Part shown: positions 32,328 to 41,504 of the stretch, piece after piece
Layout: each line of letters opens with the position of its first letter
How positions within the stretch are numbered: the stretch's first letter is position 1
Assembly: GCF_037076455.1 (NCBI RefSeq)
Contig: NZ_AP028679.1
Span: forward strand, 4,231,501 to 4,295,500
Source: Desulfoferula mesophila
GTDB taxonomy: Bacteria > Desulfobacterota > Desulfarculia > Desulfarculales > Desulfarculaceae
Direction: 5' to 3'
DNA: 64,000 nucleotides
Program-made: the position numbers and the translations under genes
Notes under the pieces: model-generated
What the model saw: only the letters and a program-made list of their open reading frames with translations
The model's database searches: none
Told to the model about the DNA's origin: nothing

Positions 32328-34046
32328 CTAGAGAGCCACGGTGTCCGAGGCGGGCACGTAGCTGGCCGCCGGGTCGACCTTGGCCTCAACCACCACCGGG
32401 CCGTCCTGCTTGTGGGCCTCGCGCAGGGCGTCCTCCAGGCCGGAGAAGCTGTCCACCCGCATGCCCACGGCGCCCAGGCCCTCGGCGGTCTTGGCGAAGT
32501 TCACCTCGGCGAAGTCCACTCCTATCTTCTTGTCCCCCATGTTGTCGCGCACCATGCCCAGCCCGCAGTTGTTGGAGACCACGAACACAACCGGCACGTT
32601 GTGTTGGACGCAGGAGGCCACTACGTCGATGGTCATCAGGAAGCCACCATCGCCGGCCAGGCAGGTGACCCTCTTCTCGGGCAGGGCCAGCTTGGCCGCC
32701 GCCGCCGCGGGACCGCCCCAACCCATGCCGCCCACGCCGCCGGGCACCAGGATGTGGTTGGGGTGGCGGATGCGCAGGCTGTTGGTGTTCCAGATGCGGT
32801 TGCTGCCGGCGTCCAGGCTGACCACGTCGTCGGGACCCAGGAATTTCTGCACCGCAGCCACCACGTCGGTGTGGTGCAAGGTTCCCGGCGCGGAAGGCAG
32901 ACGGGGCGGATCGTTATAACCGGTATCCTCGCGCAGCTTATCGATGACCGCCTGACGCTTCGGCTTTTTGTCGGCGGGCAGGTTTTGCGCTTGCAGGTAG
33001 GCCACCACGTCGCGCACATCGCCCTGGATGGCCAGATCGACGGGGTAGACCCACCCCGCGTTGCGGGGATCGATATCCACCTGCACGATCTTCTGGTCGC
33101 CCGGACGGATCATCTTTGGATCGCGGAAGCGGGTGTAGTCCGGGCCCATGCTGGCGCCCAGGATGAGCACCAAGTCGGCCTTGGCCAGCATGCGGTTGGC
33201 GGTGGGGTTGCCCCAGGTGCCCAACATGCCGCAGGCCACCGGAGACAGCTCGTCCACCGTGCCTTTGCCGTTGTAGCTGGTCACCACCGCGCATCCCAGC
33301 TTTTCGGCCAACTCTTGCAGATCGGCGCCAATGCGGGCGTCGTACACCCCCTGGCCCGAAACGATGACCGGCTGCTCGGCCTCGATCAGCATCTGGGCCA
33401 GCTTGGCCAGGGACTCGGGGTCCGGCTTGGCGGGGCTGTAGGCCCAATAACCGTCCGGCGGGTAGAGCCGGGCCCGAGGCTCGGCGGGCATTTCCTCTTT
33501 GATGATGGTCGATTTCATGATTACCGCCGCCGGGCCCATGCGGGGAGTGGAGGCGTGCTTGTAGGCCATTTGGAAGCCGTACACCGCCGCCTCGGGCTCG
33601 GTGGCGTAGGTGCAATACTTGGTGATGGCCTTGAGGCTCTGCTGGATGTCGGCTCCGCCGTAATCGCCGGTCATGGTCTGGTACACGCCGTACTGGCCAA
33701 AGCCATCGTAGTCCGAGGTCTCGGTGAGCAACACCATGGGGGAGCCGGAGAAAAGGGCCTCCAGCACACCGAAGGAACCCGTGGTGGAGACCCAGGGGCC
33801 CTGCCCCATGAACACGCCGGGCTTGCCGGTGAGCCGGCCGGTAACCTGGGCCATCACCGAGGCCACCTGCTCGCTGCGGGTGAGGAAGACGTCTATTTCC
33901 TTGCGGCGCTCATAGAAGGCCGGCAAGGTCCAGGTCACTCCCAGCCCTGGGAGGGTGAAAACCCTTTTGACCCCCGCCTTGATAACATTGTCGACCACAA
34001 AATCGCGCGTCATTTGAGGCGCCGCCTTAAGCGGTGAAGTTGCCAT
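32328..34046 (-). CDS. Acetolactate synthase-like ThDP enzyme of an unusual subgroup (copy 2)
   Basis: 572-aa ThDP enzyme with the three-domain layout PYR, central and PP. Cofactor Glu is E59 in LTRSEQVASVMAQ; ThDP/Mg motif is GDGGFLM (465-471) with NN at 492-493. Between them it departs from known acetolactate synthases: GVFMGQGPWVSTTGSFG, LEALFSGSPMVLL, TSDYDGFGQYGVYQTMTGDY, then GASMGPDYTRFRDPKMIRPG and VDIDPRNAGWV. These are shared with the enzyme at 41754-43457 but not with Xsc or the enzyme at 39759. It lies immediately upstream of ackA-xsc and downstream of a GntR regulator. Single-chain sulfopyruvate decarboxylase-like activity, supplying sulfoacetaldehyde to Xsc, would fit the context, but a different 2-oxoacid or diketone cleavage is equally possible. 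Confidence 0.8.
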   Translation of the reverse strand: MATSPLKAAPQMTRDFVVDNVIKAGVKRVFTLPGLGVTWTLPAFYERRKEIDVFLTRSEQVASVMAQVTGRLTGKPGVFMGQGPWVSTTGSFGVLEALFSGSPMVLLTETSDYDGFGQYGVYQTMTGDYGGADIQQSLKAITKYCTYATEPEAAVYGFQMAYKHASTPRMGPAAVIMKSTIIKEEMPAEPRARLYPPDGYWAYSPAKPDPESLAKLAQMLIEAEQPVIVSGQGVYDARIGADLQELAEKLGCAVVTSYNGKGTVDELSPVACGMLGTWGNPTANRMLAKADLVLILGASMGPDYTRFRDPKMIRPGDQKIVQVDIDPRNAGWVYPVDLAIQGDVRDVVAYLQAQNLPADKKPKRQAVIDKLREDTGYNDPPRLPSAPGTLHHTDVVAAVQKFLGPDDVVSLDAGSNRIWNTNSLRIRHPNHILVPGGVGGMGWGGPAAAAAKLALPEKRVTCLAGDGGFLMTIDVVASCVQHNVPVVFVVSNNCGLGMVRDNMGDKKIGVDFAEVNFAKTAEGLGAVGMRVDSFSGLEDALREAHKQDGPVVVEAKVDPAASYVPASDTVAL

Positions 34047-34133
34047 AACTTGATTTCTCCTATGCTAATAGACTCTTATATGAATAGGAGCCCTGGTGTA
34101 ACCTGCTGTGAGATGGTTATCGGTTGCCTCGCC

Positions 34134-34808
34134 TTATTTGATGCTGGCCAGGAACCTGTCCCGAGCCTTGTCGATATGATCGATGACAAAGCGTTCCAGC
34201 TTGTCGGGATCGGTTTGCGGGTTGTCGAACATATCCATTATCTTCACATGGTTCGCCAAATGACTGTCAAAGTCATCATCCTGATGGGGGAAAACCATGC
34301 GATGCCTATAACTGTGCAGTCGCAACATGCGCAGCAAGGCCGAGAGCAGCCCCAGCCCGCAGGCATTTATGAATGTGCTGTGGAACTTGTTATGGGACGC
34401 CCAAAAGCCATCGTGATCTTGACTCTCCGTGGCGACGCGCATCTGTTGGAGGGCCTTTCTCAAGGCCACCCTATCTTTCTCGTCCATGTTTAGGAAGGCG
34501 TATTTGGCGGCCAGGCCCTCCAACGGAGCACGCACGATGTGGCTTTCCTCGATGTCCTTTTTGGTGATTACCTTGACCACGGTGCCCTTGCGGGGCACGA
34601 TGTCCACAAGCCCCATCTTCTCCAGGTCTCGGATGGCCTCGCGGATGGGCGAGCGGCTGACCCCGAATTTCTTTTCCAGGTCCCGCTCCACCAACTTCTC
34701 TCCACCGGCCAATTCGCCGTTGACGATCGCCTCCTTGAGGAGACTGGTCAACTGCTGTCCGATGGCCTTAGGCCTAAAGTCCATATCATCTATGAACCGG
34801 GAGGACAT
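34134..34808 (-). CDS. GntR-family regulator, FadR/FCD subfamily
   Basis: 224 aa. The winged helix at residues 15-75 reads LTSLLKEAIVNGELAGGEKL, FGVSRSPIREAIRDLEKMG and VDIVPRKGTVV. The FCD effector domain at 80-220 carries likely metal-binding residues in HNKFHSTFIN and HLANHVKIMD. FCD regulators usually bind a small carboxylate or sulfonate. It sits between the TRAP genes and the ThDP-ackA-xsc genes. Candidate operators are GTATATAC in its own promoter (34842) and TATGGTCGACCATA upstream of the operon (41505). Confidence 0.9.
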   Translation of the reverse strand: MSSRFIDDMDFRPKAIGQQLTSLLKEAIVNGELAGGEKLVERDLEKKFGVSRSPIREAIRDLEKMGLVDIVPRKGTVVKVITKKDIEESHIVRAPLEGLAAKYAFLNMDEKDRVALRKALQQMRVATESQDHDGFWASHNKFHSTFINACGLGLLSALLRMLRLHSYRHRMVFPHQDDDFDSHLANHVKIMDMFDNPQTDPDKLERFVIDHIDKARDRFLASIK

Positions 34809-34837
34809 GCTATCCTTACTCCTAGGACTAAGTAATA

Positions 34838-34853
34838 ATACGTATATACATAC
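34838..34853 (-). promoter_or_regulatory. Palindrome GTATATAC in the GntR gene promoter
   Basis: ATACGTATATACATAC around 34842-34849 contains a perfect eight-base palindrome of the T-GTATAC-A kind used by many FCD-type GntR proteins. It lies 34 bases upstream of the gntR start. Likely an autoregulatory site; unproven. Confidence 0.4.
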
Positions 34854-34878
34854 AATCGCAGAGCAGACCTTACCAACA

Positions 34879-36168
34879 TCAATTCACAAAACCAAAGTAT
34901 TTTGGGAAAAACATCGTTATTTCTGGTACATATGTAACCAGCAACAACACGACTACCTCGGCCAACAGGAAAGGCATTATCCCTATACTAACCTTAGTGA
35001 GAGTTGTCTTGCAGATGCCGCACACCGCAAACAGCACCAAGCCAAAAGGCGGCGTGGCCAGCCCAATGGTGAGATTAACGCACATTATGAGCCCGAAATG
35101 GATGGGGTCCACGCCCATCTTGTAAGCTACCGGCGCCATTAACGGACCCAGCACTATAATGGCGAATCCCATGTCCAAAAACATGCCCACGACCAGTAGG
35201 ATCGCGTTGACAATCAGCAAGAAAATAATCTTGTCGTCCGTGATTGCCAAGAACATCGAGGCCACATGCTCCACTAGATTGTAGTAGGTCACCAACCAAC
35301 TGAAGCTCTTGGCACAAGCCAGCAGGAACATGAGCATGGCCGTGGACCTAACAGTGTGCTTTAGGATGGGAGCCAAATCCTTCAACTTGAGGGTCCGGTA
35401 ATAGATAAAGCCAACGAATAGGCCATAGAGCACGGCGATGGCCGAAGCCTGGGTAGGGCTGAAAAATCCGCCCAGGATGCCACCCATAATGATGACCGGC
35501 ATGAGCAGGGCCGGCACGCCACGGGCCACTGCCAAGAGTAGGTTCGTGACCCCAATGAAGGGGATACGCTCGCCGTAGCCCTTGCGCACCGCCACCAAAT
35601 AGGCGGCGGCCATTAGGGCCAGGCCCACCAGTATGCCCGGCACCATTCCGCCCAAGAACAGACCGGCGATGGACACGTTCATCACCGAGGCGTAGATGAG
35701 CATGGGGATGCTGGGCGGGATGATGGGCCCGATGACCGAACTGGCGGCGGTGACCGCAGCGCTGTAGGTCTCGCCATAGCCCTGCTTATTCATGGCCGGG
35801 ATCATGATGCTGCCGATGGCCACGGTATCCGACACGGCGGAACCTGTGATGCCGGCGAAAAGCATGCTGGCCACGATGTTGGTGTGGGCTAGTCCGCCGC
35901 GCATGAAGCCTACCAGGGCCGAGGCAAGGTTCATGAGCTTGTCGGTAATTTGAGCGCGATTCATCACCTCGCCGGTCATGATGAAGAAGGGAATGGCCAA
36001 CAGCAGCGGATCCTCCATGCTGGCCACCATCTTCTGCGGAATTTGCATGAAAAGTCGAGGATCGCCCATTTGGTAGTAGACAAATATGGTCGTCAACACC
36101 AGGCAGAACGCGACGGGTACCCCGATCAACATCATCGGGAAGAACGTGGAAAATATCAGTGCGACCAT
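34879..36168 (-). CDS. dctM: TRAP transporter large permease, DctM type
   Basis: 429-aa permease with about 12 hydrophobic spans. Motifs are IGVPVAFCLVLTT, LAIPFFIMTGEVMN, GSAVSDTVAIGSIMIPAM, SSVIGPIIPPSIPMLIYA and NLTIGLATPPFGLVLF. It follows the dctQ gene at 31 bases and is followed by the GntR gene. With the adjoining receptor it imports the substrate of the ThDP/xsc operon; TRAP systems TauKLM and HpsKLM are known for taurine and dihydroxypropanesulfonate. Confidence 0.94.
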   Translation of the reverse strand: MVALIFSTFFPMMLIGVPVAFCLVLTTIFVYYQMGDPRLFMQIPQKMVASMEDPLLLAIPFFIMTGEVMNRAQITDKLMNLASALVGFMRGGLAHTNIVASMLFAGITGSAVSDTVAIGSIMIPAMNKQGYGETYSAAVTAASSVIGPIIPPSIPMLIYASVMNVSIAGLFLGGMVPGILVGLALMAAAYLVAVRKGYGERIPFIGVTNLLLAVARGVPALLMPVIIMGGILGGFFSPTQASAIAVLYGLFVGFIYYRTLKLKDLAPILKHTVRSTAMLMFLLACAKSFSWLVTYYNLVEHVASMFLAITDDKIIFLLIVNAILLVVGMFLDMGFAIIVLGPLMAPVAYKMGVDPIHFGLIMCVNLTIGLATPPFGLVLFAVCGICKTTLTKVSIGIMPFLLAEVVVLLLVTYVPEITMFFPKYFGFVN

Positions 36169-36198
36169 GGTTTCACTTCTCCTGCCGTACGGGGAACC

Positions 36199-36708
36199 TT
36201 AATCCGGTTGCGCATTCAATTCTTTTTTTCTGGGGTCGGGCAACACGTAGGCGATACTGAAAATGCCCAGAATCAGCCCCGCCACGGGCACCGCGAAATA
36301 GTACCAAGACATGTTTATGTCCAAATAAAGGGATGATTGGGATTTGCCGACAAACCTGGCGAGTTGCGTACCATATTGCACCATCACCCAAACGACGACC
36401 AAGGCGAGCAGCGCATGGAGCACCTTAAACCCGTATTGGACCGGAGAAGAAAAGCGCTCTGTGATGGTGTCTACACCGATATGCCCACCGTATCGGGCGA
36501 TGACCCCCGCGCCCAGCAGGGCGACCCAAATGAACAGTAGGGTGTTGACCTCTTCGGTCCAGGGGATGGATTCGCCCACAAAGTGATCGAAAAACATGCC
36601 CAAGGTGGTGTTAAACAACAGCAGCCCGGCCAGTAAGATCACTACGGCATAGGTTGCTTTTTCCAGGTAGTCCAACGCCGTATGAAAAGAGGATAAAAAC
36701 TTTTGCAT
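36199..36708 (-). CDS. dctQ: TRAP transporter small permease, DctQ type
   Basis: 169 aa, four spans (about residues 17-37, 48-66, 90-110, 132-155). FFDHFVGESIPWTEEVNTLLFIW (read as FFDHFVGESIPWTEE and VNTLLFIW) and ARYGGHIGVDTITERF fit DctQ. It is separated from dctP by a strong GC-rich hairpin. Confidence 0.9.
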   Translation of the reverse strand: MQKFLSSFHTALDYLEKATYAVVILLAGLLLFNTTLGMFFDHFVGESIPWTEEVNTLLFIWVALLGAGVIARYGGHIGVDTITERFSSPVQYGFKVLHALLALVVVWVMVQYGTQLARFVGKSQSSLYLDINMSWYYFAVPVAGLILGIFSIAYVLPDPRKKELNAQPD

Positions 36709-36741
36709 GGTCAGGCTCCCTGTTATCGAACTAAGTGGTTC

Positions 36742-36774
36742 GGCGGCCGGCCCTGCCCCCGTGGACCGGCCGCC
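36742..36774 (-). terminator. GC-rich hairpin between dctP and dctQ
   Basis: Minus strand GGCGGCCGGTCC and GGGCCGGCCGCC form a 12-pair stem (one G-U) around a nine-base loop, ten bases after the dctP stop. There is no T-run. Position and kind match the hairpins at 20722 and 49928. Confidence 0.6.
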
Positions 36775-36783
36775 GCATAAAGC

Positions 36784-37863
36784 CTACTTAATGTTCAATT
36801 GGGTCTGTATTTCCTGGGCCAGCTCTTCCTCGGCCTTTTTGGAAGCGGCGAAGATCTTGTCTACCCACTTCTGACCGTTCTCGCCGATCTTGCGGACGGT
36901 GAAGTCAATATAGGGCTTCTGGCCCAACTTCTTGAATTCCTCAAGCTGCGCATCAGTGGGATAGTAAAATTTGCATCCCTGTTTCTTGAGTGCCTCCACC
37001 ACAGCGATCTCGGTGGCGTAAGAATAGGAATTCATAACTTCGCGGCAGATGTCGGCGCCGCGCAGAATAATTTTTTGATATTCCGGGGAAAGCGACCGGA
37101 AGAATTTCTCGTTGATCATCAGGGGGTGCAGGTTGTAGCTGTGCCGGGTCATGGTGATGTTCTTGCAAACCTCGTACAGCTTGACCGAGTACATGGAGTA
37201 TAGTTCGGTTTCGCAGGCCTGGGCCATACCGGTCTGCAAGGCGGTGTAGAGTTCCTTCCAGTTCACGGTTACCGTACGGGCCCCATAGGCGCGGAACATG
37301 GCCAGTAAACCGGGGTTTTCGGGCACACGAACCTTCATCCCCTTTAGGTCGGCAACGCTCTTGACCAGCTTATCCTTAGTATAAAGATTTCGATAACCGG
37401 AGCCTTCGGGCCAAATCAGCACCCTGAGCCCAGTGTTCTTGAGAAACAGTTCGGTCAGTTCCTTGCCCACCGGTCCGGCCATGACCTTCCAGGCCACGCG
37501 GTTGTCTTTGAACAAATAGGGAATTTGGGTGACCGCCACTTCCGGCGCAAAGGGAACCATAATCGAGGTGTACGTGCCGACCATTTGGATGACACCGGTT
37601 TGGCACTGCTCGATCATTGCCCTGACGCCGCCCAGAGAGTAGTTGGGATGTATCTCGAAGGTTATGCCTCCGTTGGTAGCGGCTTCCACGTAGTTGGCAA
37701 AGGCCAAAACGCCGGCGGTGCGGCCCGCACCGGGCATGCGCATTTCGCCTTCTGAACCGTGTCCCAGTCTGATGACTATCGGTTTGTCCGCGGCCGCAGC
37801 CGCACCCACTAGGGCAAGCACCAGCAGCCCCGCCAAGAGCAAAGCAACTATTGATCGTTTCAT
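36784..37863 (-). CDS. dctP: TRAP transporter substrate-binding protein, DctP type
   Basis: 359-aa periplasmic receptor with a clear signal peptide (MKRSIVALLLAGLLVLALVG, cleavage near AAAADKP). IRLGHGSEGEMRMPG opens the first domain; LKGMKVRVPENPGLLAMFRA has the conserved substrate Arg; NWKELYTALQTGMAQACETE is the hinge helix. Its ligand is unknown; context suggests a C2-C3 sulfonate or hydroxy acid. It is encoded 46 bases after the hydroxyacyl-CoA dehydrogenase gene. Confidence 0.93.
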   Translation of the reverse strand: MKRSIVALLLAGLLVLALVGAAAAADKPIVIRLGHGSEGEMRMPGAGRTAGVLAFANYVEAATNGGITFEIHPNYSLGGVRAMIEQCQTGVIQMVGTYTSIMVPFAPEVAVTQIPYLFKDNRVAWKVMAGPVGKELTELFLKNTGLRVLIWPEGSGYRNLYTKDKLVKSVADLKGMKVRVPENPGLLAMFRAYGARTVTVNWKELYTALQTGMAQACETELYSMYSVKLYEVCKNITMTRHSYNLHPLMINEKFFRSLSPEYQKIILRGADICREVMNSYSYATEIAVVEALKKQGCKFYYPTDAQLEEFKKLGQKPYIDFTVRKIGENGQKWVDKIFAASKKAEEELAQEIQTQLNIK

Positions 37864-37909
37864 ATCTTCTCCTCCTCAGTTAAAAACCTGGTCGCCTGCG
37901 GCAACCTTT

Positions 37910-38893
37910 CTAAGACTCGTTTTGCGGCCTTTCCGAAAAAAGGATGTCCATGACCACTTTTTTGACCTTGAGCAATTTGAGATCGCGCTCGCGCAGGACC
38001 TCGGTGGTATCGCGCCCGGCGTAATCGAAAAAGCCACGTCCGGTTTTCACCCCGTAGTGACCTTGGGCCACCAGCTCCTGGAGAATGGCCGGGGCCTCTT
38101 GGCGCTCCTCCTCACTCAGAGGCGCTTCTTGGATGCCCGAGAGCACCATGTCCAATCCCGCGTAGTCGTAACGGGCCACCGCTCCCAGCACGGGCAGACG
38201 GATGCCGATGCTGGCCCGCACGGCGCGGTCGATCTCCCGGGGATCGGCCACCTCCTGGCCCAGCAAATGAAAAACCTCGCGCCCCATGGCCCGTTGAAAA
38301 CGATTGACGATAAAACCGGGCACGAACTTTTTGAGCGCCACGCAGACCATGCCCAAGCTTTCGAACAGCGCCTTTACCCGCATTACCTCCGGCTGGGGCG
38401 TGCGCGGAGCACCCACCACCTCCACCAGGGGGATGATGTAGGGAGGCGTGAAGAAATGGGTCATCATGAAACGTTGGTTCAAAGCGGGGGGAATGAGCTC
38501 AAAGGCGTTAAGAAAGGAGGTGTTGCTGCTAACCAAGGTATGCGGCCCCAAATGAGGCGCCAGAGTGGCAAACAACTCCCGCTTTACCTCCCTTTTTTCA
38601 ATAACCGCCTCTACCACCAGGTCCGATCGGCCAACCGCCTCTTGCCAGCTCTCCGAGGTGTCCACCAGGTCCAAAACCTGGGAGGGGGTTCGGCCCGCCG
38701 CATCGGCGAGGCCGAGGTGCTCCAGGTGTGAAGCCATAAGGTCGCGGGCTTTTAGCAGTTGCGCAGCCTGATGATCCGCCAGGCATACCCGGTGACCACC
38801 CAAAGCCAAGAGCATGGCAATGCCGTGGCCCATGGTGCCGGCCCCGATCACGGTGGCCGTGTATTTTACTTGGCTTAGGCTTGCGTCCCGCAT
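37910..38893 (-). CDS. 3-hydroxyacyl-CoA dehydrogenase-family NAD enzyme
   Basis: 327 aa. The Rossmann N-terminus has VIGAGTMGHGIAMLLALGG (GxGxxG) and an Asp-type NAD selector (CLADHQ). The catalytic His is in MMTHFFTPPYIIPLVEVV, preceded by SSNTSFLNAFE. The C-terminal helical domain ends GHYGVKTGRGFFDY. The HFFTPP loop differs from the HFFNP of fatty-acid enzymes. This places it with family members acting on free hydroxy acids or carnitine-like compounds, so oxidation of a small hydroxy acid or hydroxysulfonate is plausible. Confidence 0.88.
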   Translation of the reverse strand: MRDASLSQVKYTATVIGAGTMGHGIAMLLALGGHRVCLADHQAAQLLKARDLMASHLEHLGLADAAGRTPSQVLDLVDTSESWQEAVGRSDLVVEAVIEKREVKRELFATLAPHLGPHTLVSSNTSFLNAFELIPPALNQRFMMTHFFTPPYIIPLVEVVGAPRTPQPEVMRVKALFESLGMVCVALKKFVPGFIVNRFQRAMGREVFHLLGQEVADPREIDRAVRASIGIRLPVLGAVARYDYAGLDMVLSGIQEAPLSEEERQEAPAILQELVAQGHYGVKTGRGFFDYAGRDTTEVLRERDLKLLKVKKVVMDILFSERPQNES

Positions 38894-38915
38894 ACTCGCC
38901 TAGGGTCCTTTCCAA

Positions 38916-39734
38916 CTAGTACATAACCGCGCCCGCCGAGACGTTGATGTCCTGGCCGGTCACGGCCCGTGCATCGGGAAGGCATAAAAACGCCACCACT
39001 CCGGCCACGTCCTCGGGATCCACCAGTGTCTGCAGCGGCGAGGCGGCGGCCTTTTTTTGGCGCAACTGCTCCACGCTCTCGCCGGTGCGGCGGCTTACGG
39101 CTTGCAGAATTTGGTCTTGGCGAGGGCCGGCCACCGCGCCGGGGCATACCGCATTGACGCGCACTCCCCAGGGCCCGGCCTCGGCGGCCAGGGTCCTGGT
39201 GAGGCCTATAACGGCCATTTTGGAGGCGGCATAGGGGGTACGTTGCACCAAGGGGCGTTTGGCGCTGACTGAGCTGACGTTGACGATGCACCCCCCACGG
39301 TGCACCTTCATGATCGGCATCGCGTGCTTGCAGCAAAGGAAAACGCCCCGCAGGTTCACCGCCATGGTGTCTTCCCACTCCCCCAGGGTTATCTCTTCGA
39401 TCGGAGCGGTGGGACCGGCTATGCCCGAGTTGTTAACCAGGATGTCCAGACGGTCTTGCAGGCCCAGGGCACGGGCCATCAGATTCTTGACCTGCTCCTC
39501 GCTGGAGACGTCGGCGGCGAAGACCTCAGCCGGTGCCCCTCCCTCTTCGGCGATGAATTGGGCGGTTTCGTGGCAGCCGGTTAGGTTCACGTCACCCAAA
39601 ACCAGGTGAGCCCCCTCCGCAGCCAGGCGCAGCGCAATGGCCCGGCCTATACCCTGACCTCCGCCGGTGACCACGGCCACCTGCCCGGACAAGGGGCCCG
39701 TTTGATCGACAAGTGGCGTGGCTGCAGGGCTCAT
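38916..39734 (-). CDS. Short-chain dehydrogenase/reductase
   Basis: 272-aa classical SDR: TGGGQGIGRAIALRLA cofactor loop, VLGDVN selector (Asp, so NAD), NNSGIAGP, catalytic SSVSAKRPLVQRTPYAASK (Ser, Tyr, Lys), and the C-terminal TGQDINVSAGAVMY. Coding regions on both sides are 23-25 bases away, so it belongs to the long minus-strand operon. It is not a close relative of the two SDRs at 43475 and 45313, which lack the second loop glycine. Probably oxidises a secondary alcohol of the imported substrate. Confidence 0.93.
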   Translation of the reverse strand: MSPAATPLVDQTGPLSGQVAVVTGGGQGIGRAIALRLAAEGAHLVLGDVNLTGCHETAQFIAEEGGAPAEVFAADVSSEEQVKNLMARALGLQDRLDILVNNSGIAGPTAPIEEITLGEWEDTMAVNLRGVFLCCKHAMPIMKVHRGGCIVNVSSVSAKRPLVQRTPYAASKMAVIGLTRTLAAEAGPWGVRVNAVCPGAVAGPRQDQILQAVSRRTGESVEQLRQKKAAASPLQTLVDPEDVAGVVAFLCLPDARAVTGQDINVSAGAVMY

Positions 39735-39758
39735 GGTCTTTTTACTCGCCTTTCGGGG

Positions 39759-41456
39759 CTAGCCGCCGGCCCACTGGGGTTGCCAGGGCACGGGGGAAAG
39801 ACAGTCAATGTCGGTCATCACTTCCACCAGGCTGGGGCGGCCCGAGGCCAGGGCTTCGGTGATGGCCGGACCGATGCGCGCGGGGTCCTCCACCCGTTCA
39901 CCTTCGCAACCCATCTCCCGGGCTACTTGGGCCAAGTTGACCTTGTGGAATAGATACTGGTCTTCCTTTCGGCCCGGATGCTGGCCATAGGCGCCGCGGA
40001 TGCCCCGCAGGCACTGGCCGTAGCCTCCGTTGTTGTTGACCAGCACCACCACCGGGATATTCCAGCGAGCCGCGGTCTCCAACTCGGAGAGGTGGTAATA
40101 GAGGCCGCCGTCGCCGGTGAAGCAAACCACCGGCCGCTCCGGAGCCCCGCACTTGACTCCCAGGGAGGCCGGGAAGGCCCAACCCAGGGAACCGCCCGTG
40201 GCCCGGATATAGCGCTGGCCCGGCTTGGCCAGCTCGATCATGGTCCCGCTCCAAATGGCCGAGTTGCCAGTGCAGGAAACCAGGATGGCGTTTTCGGGCA
40301 GGGCCTTGGTAACCTCGCGGCACAGGCGTTCAGGGCGGATGGGCCGGGCGTCGGAACTCATCAAGAGCTCCACCTCCGCCCGCCAAGCCCGCACCAACTC
40401 CGCCGCGCGGCGGCTCCAATCGGTTTCTCCACGTTGGGGTTTCACCGTCTGGGCCAGCAGGCCCACGGCCACCTTGGCGTCACCGATCAACGAACAGAGA
40501 TTGGGGTAGTTCACCCCCACCTGAGCGGGCTCGATGTTCACCTCGATGACCTGGGTGCCCGACCTGGGGATGCTCCACATGTTGGTCACCTGGTCGCCGG
40601 TGCCCGAGCCCACGAATAGCACCAGGTCTGCCTCGGAGACGCATTGGTTGGCGCACCAGCGGCTGTAGGTGCCCACCGGCCCCAGGCAGAGGGGATGCCC
40701 AGGGGGCACCATCCCGTTGCCGTCCACCGCGTAGGCGATGGGCATGGCCAGCTTCTCGGCCAGGGCCAGTATCTCGGGGCCCGCTTCAGAGATCACCGCC
40801 CCGCTGCCGGCCACAATCACCGGGTGCTCGGCCTTTTCGAGTGCCTCGACCGCCTTTTCCACGTCTGCCGCGGCCGGCGCGGGGCGCTCGGCCGGATAAG
40901 CTGCATAGCGCTCCTCGCAGACCATAGACAACTCGCCGGCTGCGCGCTCCAACTCGTCGCCCAGGATGCCGTACACGTCGATATGGGCCGGGCCGGGGCA
41001 ACCGGTGGTGGCCTCGCGGAAGGCCTGGCGCAGCAGGAGGGGGAGTTGGCTAAGGGTGTTTACCTCCACGTTATATTTGGTCACCGGCTCATAATAGGGG
41101 CGGTGATAGACCTCCTGGTAGGCGTTGCGATAGCGGTGGGACACTTGCTTCTGCCCGGTGATGGCCACCACCGGCGAGTGGGCCAGCCAGGGCTCCTGCA
41201 GGCCGGCGGCCATGTTGCCCGCGCCCACCGACTGGGCCATGCACACCGCCGGCTTGCCGGTGGCCCGGGCCATACCGTCGGCCATGTAGACGGCCGACTT
41301 CTCGGCGTGGGTCACAATTCGCTTGATCCCCAGCTCCTCCAAGCGGATCAGGGTCTGCCGCAGGACGGCTTCCACATAAAAGACATGGGTGATTCCATAG
41401 CCTTTAATGGCCTCAGCCAGGATTTGGGCTCCATTCGCTTGGTTGGAGGACTCCAT
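39759..41456 (-). CDS. Acetolactate synthase-like ThDP enzyme (copy 3)
   Basis: 565 aa from ATG 41456 (GAGAAAG upstream); the frame extends to 41531 without similarity. Cofactor Glu is in IVTHAEKSAVYMADGMARA; ThDP motif GDGGLYYHL with NNN downstream (VLVNNNGGYG). The central domain has VIVAGSGAVISEAG. It is a full-length ThDP lyase/decarboxylase but not in the same subgroup as the enzymes at 32328 and 41754, having the ordinary MAQSVGAGN and AHSPVVAITG segments. First gene of the operon that ends in xsc. Reaction unknown; decarboxylation of a 2-oxoacid is the default reading. Confidence 0.85.
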   Translation of the reverse strand: MESSNQANGAQILAEAIKGYGITHVFYVEAVLRQTLIRLEELGIKRIVTHAEKSAVYMADGMARATGKPAVCMAQSVGAGNMAAGLQEPWLAHSPVVAITGQKQVSHRYRNAYQEVYHRPYYEPVTKYNVEVNTLSQLPLLLRQAFREATTGCPGPAHIDVYGILGDELERAAGELSMVCEERYAAYPAERPAPAAADVEKAVEALEKAEHPVIVAGSGAVISEAGPEILALAEKLAMPIAYAVDGNGMVPPGHPLCLGPVGTYSRWCANQCVSEADLVLFVGSGTGDQVTNMWSIPRSGTQVIEVNIEPAQVGVNYPNLCSLIGDAKVAVGLLAQTVKPQRGETDWSRRAAELVRAWRAEVELLMSSDARPIRPERLCREVTKALPENAILVSCTGNSAIWSGTMIELAKPGQRYIRATGGSLGWAFPASLGVKCGAPERPVVCFTGDGGLYYHLSELETAARWNIPVVVLVNNNGGYGQCLRGIRGAYGQHPGRKEDQYLFHKVNLAQVAREMGCEGERVEDPARIGPAITEALASGRPSLVEVMTDIDCLSPVPWQPQWAGG

Positions 41457-41504
41457 ACTGACTTTCTCGCAAAAATTTTGTTTGATAGTGGTTTTACAGT
41501 GTGC

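Noticed and set aside
32178-34037. A 619-codon open frame on the plus strand, opposite the ThDP gene at 32328
   Set aside because: Antisense shadow of a gene with intact ThDP motifs; same composition artefact.
32328-34046. Calling this gene sulfopyruvate decarboxylase (comDE)
   Set aside because: The context fits and the ThDP layout is compatible, but the subgroup-specific segments do not match ComD/ComE as I know them. It stays a hypothesis.
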